A DNA stretch of 5,307 nt from Cryomorphaceae bacterium (lineage in GTDB: Bacteria > Bacteroidota > Bacteroidia > Flavobacteriales_G > Salibacteraceae), in contig PXEK01000030.1 in NCBI GenBank assembly GCA_003564735.1, positions 1-5,307 of the forward strand, written 5' to 3'. Numbering within the stretch: position 1 is the first letter of the stretch; each line of letters opens with the position of its first letter. This document shows positions 1 to 5,307 of the stretch, piece by piece. The position numbers and the translations under genes were made by a program. A model generated the notes under the pieces. That model was not told where the DNA came from, ran no database searches, and was given only the letters and a program-made list of their open reading frames with translations.

Positions 1-1751
1 ACGTATTTCCCGTTTTCAAGTAAAATATCGATAACTTCACCGGCACGGCGATTTACATCATGACTCAAAATATTACGGTGATAATCGGTAACGGGTACTT
101 CCCGGGTAAAATAACGATAATGAACCGCCGTATCAATTCGACTTATTGTACTATCAATATAAGCCGAAAACCTATTTATTGTACCCGTTCGGCTGCTTAA
201 GTAAGTAAATCGATCGTTAGTGAGTCCGGCCGGGTGCGTCTCGTTAATACCGGGAGTTTCCGTAACTCGTGTGAGAACCGGGTTTTTATTTTCGTAGTCA
301 TAAATAAAAATATCGAGGTTATCCATAAACTCGGCATCTTGCGGGCGAGTTTTATCGCGACCCTTAACTACCAGATTATTATCAGGTCGATTAGAGGCAA
401 AAATGATTCGATTACCGTCAGGAAGAAAGTCAGGATAGAGGTAATCATACAAATCGTCAGTTATTTGTACTTGGCTGCGCGTAAGCATATTGAACACATA
501 CAAATTAGTTCTGCCCTTGCTCACGGCAGACATCACCATACTTTTTCCGTCGGGTGAATATTTCGCATCTACAACCTTATCAACCCTGCGAATTTCAATG
601 CGCTGCTTGTCTTTTTCTTCAAAATCATGAAGTTCCATTATGATTTCGGCTTGACGCCGATAAATGAGCGCCAAAATATCTTCGGTAGGATGCCAGGCAA
701 GGATTGGGTAAACCGTTTCGGGTTCTCTGTCCAGGCGATGACCCGTGGTGAGTAGTTTTTTATTGCGGCCTTTCTCCAAATCACGAACGTAAACTTTTTG
801 CCTTCCCGATTCATCAGTAACAAAAGCCATTTTGTTACCCTCACTGTTTATGGCAGGTTTTGAGTACGTGCGGTTTCTCCTGTTGCGCAATTCAATTTTT
901 TCGCCCCTGGGTTTCATGGCTGCCCTATCGTAAAACATATATTTACTTCGGTAATAATCCTCAGCATCTTTTAAAAGCCGGTCAAGCGATATACCCAAAA
1001 CAAAAAGGAGTCCGTTCTCGATGTTTCGGCTAATTTTGGTCATGTACACTATATTGGGTATGACTTCTTCACCGTATATTTCAGCAATGTAATTCCATAC
1101 GGCGTGACCTGCCGCCTTAGATTCATGCGGCTTTAGGCCGTTAAAATCATCAAAATCACCCCGCATCACAATGTCTCTAATTTGATTGTTGACTTCGGGC
1201 GAATCACCGTTAACCACATAAGATACCACACCTTCACTGTACCACTCTGGGATATTTAGCAATGCCGTGTTCTTGATTACTTCTTTCCAATCTTCACCGT
1301 ACCCCATTTGATAAAGTAGCAACCGTGCCAACCCCTCATTAATCAATCGTTTGAAATTGGCGTGATTTCCATCAAAATAAACAAATATTTTGTTGCCGCT
1401 AACTGATACGGTTCCTCCAATGTTTTGCTCTTCGCCTGTTCCTAACCCTATGTTACTCCCCCGATATTCTTCCAAGTTGCTAAAAACAAGAATATAGGCT
1501 TTCCCGCGCATTCGATAATCAAACTTACTTTCAATTTCGCGCAAGCCCTCTTTAGCCGTTTTGCCGGCAAAAACACCTAAATCCTTACCCGCATCATAAA
1601 AGTAAATGTTGAATTTATCAAAATCGTAATGCTCCCAATTCTTATCTACATACTGGATTCTGTTTTTGCCAAACGTTTGATATGAACCGCGATAAAACTG
1701 TGCATTCACTGCAAACGGCAACAAAACGCAGAGGAGTGTCACGGTTCTCAC
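1..1751 (-). CDS. Exported peptidase-MA-like / TolB-type (PD40) beta-propeller protein, C-terminus cut by window edge
   Basis: The minus-strand frame is open from a stop at 1809-1811 to the left edge, giving at least 583 residues. Numbering is from a GTG at 1749-1751. Residues 1-19 form a signal peptide: one Arg, a hydrophobic core (TLLCVLLPFAV) and an A-x-A-like end before Gln-Phe. Residues about 20-270 resemble a peptidase MA (gluzincin) domain, with the motif P168-E-W-x-x-E-G-x-x-x-Y178 and the helical tail typical of that fold (AVWNYIAEIYGEE). The expected HExxH position reads N138-E-G-L-A, so zinc catalysis looks lost. From about residue 300, TolB/PD40 propeller blades recur roughly every 45-60 residues: SEGNKMAFVTDESG at 303, WHPTEDILALIY near 353, SPDGKS at 399, LPDGNRIIFASNR at 443 and a divergent copy near 506. 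It should act in the periplasm or at the outer membrane. No ATG exists before residue 81, so the start is a choice among GTG/TTG codons. Relatives are large exported proteins labelled 'TolB-like' or 'PD40 domain'; substrate and partners are unknown. Confidence 0.85.
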   Translation of the reverse strand, partial: MRTVTLLCVLLPFAVNAQFYRGSYQTFGKNRIQYVDKNWEHYDFDKFNIYFYDAGKDLGVFAGKTAKEGLREIESKFDYRMRGKAYILVFSNLEEYRGSNIGLGTGEEQNIGGTVSVSGNKIFVYFDGNHANFKRLINEGLARLLLYQMGYGEDWKEVIKNTALLNIPEWYSEGVVSYVVNGDSPEVNNQIRDIVMRGDFDDFNGLKPHESKAAGHAVWNYIAEIYGEEVIPNIVYMTKISRNIENGLLFVLGISLDRLLKDAEDYYRSKYMFYDRAAMKPRGEKIELRNRRNRTYSKPAINSEGNKMAFVTDESGRQKVYVRDLEKGRNKKLLTTGHRLDREPETVYPILAWHPTEDILALIYRRQAEIIMELHDFEEKDKQRIEIRRVDKVVDAKYSPDGKSMVMSAVSKGRTNLYVFNMLTRSQVQITDDLYDYLYPDFLPDGNRIIFASNRPDNNLVVKGRDKTRPQDAEFMDNLDIFIYDYENKNPVLTRVTETPGINETHPAGLTNDRFTYLSSRTGTINRFSAYIDSTISRIDTAVHYRYFTREVPVTDYHRNILSHDVNRRAGEVIDILLENGKY

Positions 1752-1771
1752 CAAAAACAAATTGTATGTAT

Positions 1772-1779
1772 TAATTTTG
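1772..1779 (+). promoter_or_regulatory. Candidate Bacteroidota -7 element for the hydrolase gene
   Basis: The plus strand reads TAATTTTG, an exact match to TAnnTTTG, inside the divergent gap and about 100 bases upstream of the ATG at 1882. The expected -33 position (about 1749-1752) has no TTG. If real, this element and the minus-strand one at 1810-1817 would give overlapping divergent transcripts. The support is the motif and its position only. Confidence 0.2.
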
Positions 1780-1809
1780 CAACTCAAGGAATTCAATAAA
1801 ATAAAGCGT

Positions 1810-1817
1810 CAAAAATA
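1810..1817 (-). promoter_or_regulatory. Candidate Bacteroidota -7 element for the propeller gene
   Basis: Read on the minus strand this is TATTTTTG, an exact match to the Bacteroidota -7 consensus TAnnTTTG. It lies about 60 bases upstream of the chosen GTG start, giving a leader of about 50 bases. No TTG or TTTG box is present at the expected -33 spacing, and the region is AT-rich, so a chance match is quite possible. Confidence 0.25.
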
Positions 1818-1881
1818 AATATTAATAGTGAGCCGGTTTTTAAAATGTCAATGCGTATTCGGCCGCTTTTAACCCAATGAT

Positions 1882-2526
1882 ATGCAAATAACAAAATTTA
1901 CCTTTAACGGTTTTCAAGAAAATACCTTCGTACTTTACGACGAAACGGGCGAATGTGTTATTGTTGATCCCGGCTGTTATGAACGCCATGAAGAAAAGGA
2001 ATTGAGCGGTTTCATAAGCGCCAACGATTTAAAACCCAAAGTATTGCTCAATACACATTTTCATTTAGACCACATTTTTGGAAATAAATACGTTTTTGAA
2101 ACCTACGGCCTTAAACCCACGGCGTGCCGGCTCGACCTGCCTACGTTGGCCATGACCGCACAATCGGCACAACTCTACGGCTTTTCCAACTACCGCACCT
2201 CTCCTGAGCCTGAACATTTCATTGACGAAGGAGATGTTTTGACCTTTGGGAATTCAAAACTCAATATTTACTTTACCCCGGGACATGCTCCCGGACATAT
2301 AATCGCGGTAAGCCACAAAACGAAAGATGTTATTGCCGGCGATGTATTGTTTAACGGAAGTATTGGGCGGACAGATTTACCCGGCGGAAATTTTGGCGAT
2401 TTGGAACAAAGCATTCAAAAAAAACTGTATACCTTGCCCGATGATTTCACTGTTTATTGCGGTCACGGTCCTGACACTACGATTGGTAAAGAAAAACAAT
2501 CCAACCCCTTTGTAACCGCATTGTAA
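1882..2526 (+). CDS. MBL-fold metallo-hydrolase, YcbL/glyoxalase-II-like
   Basis: This 214-residue cytoplasmic protein is a single-domain metallo-beta-lactamase-fold hydrolase. All binuclear metal ligands are visible: T-H59-F-H61-L-D63-H64, H135 in the PGHAPGH motif, D154 in AGDVLF, and H195 in CGHGP. The segment IGRTDLPGG (161-169) is the signature of the YcbL-type branch of the glyoxalase II superfamily. The C-terminal glutathione-binding domain of classical glyoxalase II is absent, and the length matches YcbL-like proteins (about 210-215 residues). The likely reaction is hydrolysis of a thioester or a related activated ester; the substrate cannot be read from sequence. A lactonase or persulfide-dioxygenase role fits less well. 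There is no signal peptide. The ATG at 1882 begins the usual first strand (MQITKFTFNGFQENTFVL), so the start is secure despite the absence of a Shine-Dalgarno sequence. It is divergent from the propeller gene and 46 bases upstream of the Gcr-family gene, possibly its operon partner. Confidence 0.93.
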   Translation: MQITKFTFNGFQENTFVLYDETGECVIVDPGCYERHEEKELSGFISANDLKPKVLLNTHFHLDHIFGNKYVFETYGLKPTACRLDLPTLAMTAQSAQLYGFSNYRTSPEPEHFIDEGDVLTFGNSKLNIYFTPGHAPGHIIAVSHKTKDVIAGDVLFNGSIGRTDLPGGNFGDLEQSIQKKLYTLPDDFTVYCGHGPDTTIGKEKQSNPFVTAL

Positions 2527-2572
2527 AACAAAGGAGCTAAGAATCATCACTATTTTTCATTTTCAGAACGCC

Positions 2573-4633
2573 ATGGCACTTTTCAAAAAGAAAAAACTCA
2601 AAAATATTTTAGAAGCCATATCGCGTTATAACGGTGATGATTTAAGAGCCTTAGCCGATTTAGTCAACTACCTTCGCCCGCGAGGCAAAGCAATTCACAG
2701 TGATGATAACCAAGAGTTTGAGGAACTAATACTACGTCTCAAAAGCAACGAAAAACATCGCGAGGGTTTAAGAAAGTACATCAATAGAATTTTATCGAAT
2801 AAAAAGTTAAGGCGCAGCATTACCGAGCCCGGTATTATTACCGGTAACTCTTTTTTTAGTGAACTATGGAAGAGATTATCATACAAAATACTGCCTTACC
2901 AACCCGACGAGCAAACGGTTGATTTTGTACTCACTAATATTTTTTACCGTAAAACAGACGGCATATGGGTCAAAAACGTGCCTGCCGATCAAGTTCTGGA
3001 CCTGTTCGACTTACTCAGTTTTGAACCACTAAAAAATGACAAGAGTAAAGAATCGGGAATTTTTAAAGATGTGTTGTACGCTTGCGACGTTTTAATGCAG
3101 CGTGTTGTGGGGTTATCCATTGAAGACGAAATACCGGATCGTACGCCGGAGTATGCCAATTTTGAGAGTCCGTTTTTAGCGCTAGAAAAAGACTTGCGAT
3201 CCTTTATCGAACGTGAGCTCAATTCTAACGAAATACTTAGGCCGGACAATATAGAATACAAGCACCTTTTGGTGCTTATTGAGCAATGTGATGAATTTGT
3301 AGAAAAAGCGTTCAAAAACTCAGGGAAGTACGGCATTACTTTAAAAATAAACCAATCCCTTCTTGTTATCAGGCAGCAGCTTGAAAGAGTTAAAACCGTA
3401 CTTAGCTTTTTACCCGTAGGGAAAGATGAAAACCCCGGGCTCAAAACCGTTGAATTTATACGAGAGCTTATCTATTTTAATTGCGGTAAAAACAGAGTGA
3501 GGCGCTTCATTACCGATTCAACCCGACTTTTAGCTTTTGAAGTTACGCAGCAGACGGGGAAAAGCGGTGAGCATTACATCACCTCATCAAAAGAAGAGTA
3601 CCGTCACATGTTCAAAAGTGCGGCCGGCGGCGGCGCTGTGGTGGGTCTTATGTGCCTTATAAAAACCTACCTCGGTATGGCCGAGGTGAGCTTATTTGGT
3701 AAGGGATTTTTATACAGCATGAATTATGCGCTGGGCTTCATTGCCATATATCTTTTGCACTTCACTTTAGCCACGAAACAGCCGGCCATGACAGCAGCGG
3801 CACTAGCCGTGGCTCTTAAAACCAACGTTAAAGAGAAAGTGAAATACGATGCCTTCTCAAAATTATTCGCACGTTTATTCCGCTCGCAATTCATCGCTTT
3901 TGTCGGTAACGTTGCCTTGGCCTTTCCTGTGGCCCTTATCATTGTAGCTACTATTGACTTAACTTTTGGTGTTAACTCTGCCGCCCACAAGTCTGAAAAA
4001 TTACTCAAGGAAATTGATATTTTCGCCACGCCCGCGCTGTTTCATGCGTCAATCGCCGGTGTGTTCTTATTCTTGTCCGGCCTCATCGCGGGGCAGGCTG
4101 CCAACCGAAGCATACACCATAAATTTCCCACAAGAATTAAAAATCATCCCGCCCTAAAATTAGCTTTGGGTCGTAACGCAGCCACAAAACTTAGCGAGCT
4201 ATACAAAAAACATATTGGCGGATTGGCAGGCAACTTTTGGTTTGGCATTTTCATGGGGTCTACGGCTTCAGTGGGTGTTTTTTTAGGGTTGCCGCTGGAT
4301 ATTCGCCACATTACGTTTGCCGCGGGCAACCTGGCATTAGGTCTATACGGTGAACTTTTTTCCGTGAATATATTCTACGTATTTTGGCTCATATTGGGCG
4401 TGGGCTTTATCGGCTTGATGAATTTTATCGTGAGTTTTGGTCTCTCCCTTATTTTAGCAATGAAATCAAGAGGCATAAAACTTACTGAGTTAATTAAAAT
4501 ATCGAAGGCTATTCTACTGCGATTTAAAGATAACCGGAAAGACTTTTTTATACCGCCTGAGGAGACAGAAGAACTTAACATTGAGATTCTTCACCCCGAA
4601 AATGAAAAATACGAGGAAAAGGATAATCATTAG
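2573..4633 (+). CDS. Gcr-family ('site-specific recombinase', PF10136/COG4389) multi-pass membrane protein
   Basis: The 686-residue length fits this family (roughly 650-700). Residues 1-340 are soluble, charged and mostly helical. Residues 345-630 hold about six or seven membrane segments, near 350-366, 378-398, 441-462, 485-507, 551-573, 578-595 and 600-628. The C-terminus (650-686) is acidic and cytoplasmic-looking. Family-type conserved stretches are NYALGFIAIYLLHFTLATKQ followed by PAMTAA (384-409), SQFIAFVGNVALAFP (438-452) and LPLDIRHITFAAGN (573-586). I assign the family from recognition of these stretches, not from a search. The name comes from neisserial Gcr, but I see no serine-recombinase or tyrosine-recombinase catalytic layout, and the topology argues for an inner-membrane role. 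Its true function is unknown. The ATG at 2573 precedes a lysine-rich start (MALFKKKK). An AAGGAG at 2531-2536 is too far upstream to serve this ATG. Shared transcription with the upstream hydrolase is plausible. Confidence 0.85.
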   Translation: MALFKKKKLKNILEAISRYNGDDLRALADLVNYLRPRGKAIHSDDNQEFEELILRLKSNEKHREGLRKYINRILSNKKLRRSITEPGIITGNSFFSELWKRLSYKILPYQPDEQTVDFVLTNIFYRKTDGIWVKNVPADQVLDLFDLLSFEPLKNDKSKESGIFKDVLYACDVLMQRVVGLSIEDEIPDRTPEYANFESPFLALEKDLRSFIERELNSNEILRPDNIEYKHLLVLIEQCDEFVEKAFKNSGKYGITLKINQSLLVIRQQLERVKTVLSFLPVGKDENPGLKTVEFIRELIYFNCGKNRVRRFITDSTRLLAFEVTQQTGKSGEHYITSSKEEYRHMFKSAAGGGAVVGLMCLIKTYLGMAEVSLFGKGFLYSMNYALGFIAIYLLHFTLATKQPAMTAAALAVALKTNVKEKVKYDAFSKLFARLFRSQFIAFVGNVALAFPVALIIVATIDLTFGVNSAAHKSEKLLKEIDIFATPALFHASIAGVFLFLSGLIAGQAANRSIHHKFPTRIKNHPALKLALGRNAATKLSELYKKHIGGLAGNFWFGIFMGSTASVGVFLGLPLDIRHITFAAGNLALGLYGELFSVNIFYVFWLILGVGFIGLMNFIVSFGLSLILAMKSRGIKLTELIKISKAILLRFKDNRKDFFIPPEETEELNIEILHPENEKYEEKDNH

Positions 4634-4648
4634 CACGGCTCCGCAATA

Positions 4649-4677
4649 GCAGCACAACCTTTCAGAGATTTTGCTGC
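4649..4677. terminator. Imperfect hairpin in the convergent gap, possible bidirectional terminator
   Basis: GCAGCA at 4649-4654 pairs with TGCTGC at 4672-4677. After a C-T mismatch, AA pairs with TT, and after a second mismatch CT pairs with AG around a 5-base loop (TTCAG). It sits between the stop of the Gcr-family gene (4633) and the stop of the converging gene (4688), where a shared terminator is expected. Neither side carries a clear T-tract, so it is not a classical intrinsic terminator. Confidence 0.35.
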
Positions 4678-4687
4678 CACCTCTCTC

Positions 4688-5242
4688 CTATCTCCTTCGT
4701 TTCAGTTCTCGATTGAGCAATTGTAATAACTCTGCTGTATCGCGGTCATTCAAGTGCATTCCTAATAAACCTTTTGCATCGAGGTAATCAAAATATATAC
4801 GCTCATTCGCAATTGTCCAAAACGACTTTGCGTAAGCCCCTGAAAAAGACTTGCGATCGTGCTCTACCTTTGTAAAAGTCGGAATATTCTTGAGCGTATA
4901 ATGCCTGATTTTACCCATGCCCCACAAGTTGCGTTTGTAGAGCAGTTTTGAGTTATTTATCTTAACCAACTCGTAACCAAATTTTTTAAAAAGCAACGAA
5001 CGCAAGGCGTGGTATTCAAAGTAAAACCAAAAAGCCAAGTAAACGGCGAAAAATACATTTTGGTCAGAACCGAATTTACCGGAGAGAACGTAATAGAAAA
5101 TTCCTACGCCCAAAACCGTCCACAGCCCAACCCATACCGTTAGTGAAATTTCTTGCCATCCCTCCAACGAGCTGTGTATTTTAACTACAGTTTCCTCGTC
5201 CTTTTTACTCACAGTAATGTTTTCGCCTATTTCTTTTCGCAT
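4688..5242 (-). CDS. Small membrane protein with two helices and a PH-like/YcxB-like cytoplasmic domain
   Basis: The protein has 184 residues. Residues 1-32 are polar. Two membrane helices follow, at about 33-53 (starting SLTVWVGLWTVLG) and 62-84 (starting NVFFAVYLAFWFYFEYHA), joined by a short loop (SGKFGSDQ). Residues 88-184 form a soluble, strand-rich domain ending in an amphipathic helix (DTAELLQLLNREL) and a basic tail (KRRR). The order of short N-terminal segment, helical hairpin, strands such as LVKINNSKLLYKRNLWGMGK and final helix resembles bacterial PH-like membrane proteins of the YcxB/DUF304 type; this is a fold-level guess and I cannot name a family with certainty. There is no signal peptide, and the second loop and tail should be cytoplasmic. 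The ATG at 5240-5242 gives a sensible N-terminus and no competing start is better. The gene converges on the Gcr-family gene with 54 bases between stops and shows no operon partner inside the window. Its role is unknown. Confidence 0.8.
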   Translation of the reverse strand: MRKEIGENITVSKKDEETVVKIHSSLEGWQEISLTVWVGLWTVLGVGIFYYVLSGKFGSDQNVFFAVYLAFWFYFEYHALRSLLFKKFGYELVKINNSKLLYKRNLWGMGKIRHYTLKNIPTFTKVEHDRKSFSGAYAKSFWTIANERIYFDYLDAKGLLGMHLNDRDTAELLQLLNRELKRRR

Positions 5243-5307
5243 TTCTCAAATACTCTTTATCACTGCAATGTTACATCAAACAAGTGAAAATACGCAACGT
5301 TCAAAAC

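Larger units (their letters stand above)
1752..1881. other. Divergent intergenic region
   Basis: This 130-base AT-rich gap separates the left-going propeller gene from the right-going hydrolase gene and must hold promoters for both if each is transcribed locally. It carries one TAnnTTTG match per strand (1772-1779 plus, 1810-1817 minus) and no strong hairpin. No ATG is present on the minus strand anywhere in the gap, so the propeller gene cannot start with ATG here. Confidence 0.6.

Noticed and set aside
234..557. Plus-strand open frame of 107 codons
   Set aside because: It is antisense to the propeller gene, whose frame is open throughout with clear PD40 repeats. The translation of this frame has no recognisable features.
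1877..1891. Tiny ATG open frame (ATG ATA TGC AAA TAA) overlapping the hydrolase start
   Set aside because: Four codons created by overlapping ATGs; there is no evidence it acts as a leader peptide.
3260..3277. Perfect 7-base-pair hairpin with a TTTT loop (AAGCACC / GGTGCTT) inside the Gcr-family gene
   Set aside because: It lies in coding sequence with no T-tract after it. About two perfect 7-bp hairpins with short loops are expected by chance in a window this size.
2989..3444. Minus-strand open frame of 151 codons inside the Gcr-family gene
   Set aside because: It is a serine-rich shadow opposite a well-supported long gene, with no domain or start context.
3669..3687. Second perfect 7-base-pair hairpin (ACCTCGG / CCGAGGT) inside the same gene
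   Set aside because: It is also within the chance expectation, is fully coding, and has no regulatory context.
5243..5307. Possible promoter for the small membrane-protein gene (TTTG followed by TATTTG on the minus strand)
   Set aside because: The spacing does not fit the Bacteroidota TTTG-N19-TAnnTTTG pattern, and the -7-like part nearly touches the start codon.

Overview
The window looks like a piece of a Bacteroidota chromosome, probably a marine or environmental Flavobacteriia or Cytophagia relative. The evidence is moderate-to-low GC, start codons that mostly lack Shine-Dalgarno sequences, matches to the Bacteroidota -7 element TAnnTTTG in the one divergent gap, and a large exported beta-propeller protein of a kind typical of that phylum. 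No rRNA, tRNA, insertion sequence, CRISPR array or phage gene is visible. The assignment rests on style and protein families, not on a marker gene.

Layout: positions 1-1751 hold the N-terminal 583 codons of a large minus-strand gene that runs off the left edge. It has a signal peptide, then a peptidase-MA-like (gluzincin) domain whose HExxH motif appears degenerate, then TolB/PD40-type beta-propeller repeats. A 130-bp divergent gap (1752-1881) separates it from two plus-strand genes. The first (1882-2526) is a compact YcbL-like metallo-beta-lactamase-fold hydrolase with all metal ligands. The second (2573-4633) is a 686-residue polytopic membrane protein of the 'site-specific recombinase' Gcr family (PF10136/COG4389). 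They lie 46 bp apart with no obvious terminator between them, so co-transcription is plausible. Converging on the second gene is a minus-strand gene (4688-5242) for a small two-helix membrane protein with a cytoplasmic domain resembling bacterial PH-like modules. The 54-bp convergent gap holds an imperfect hairpin.

Working together: no pathway links all four genes. The propeller protein should act outside the inner membrane, the hydrolase in the cytoplasm, and the other two in the inner membrane. The most interesting points are the pseudo-peptidase-like active site and missing ATG of the exported protein, and the multi-pass membrane topology of a protein whose family is named a recombinase. 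The window otherwise reads as ordinary chromosome, and I do not see a convincing new multi-gene system.
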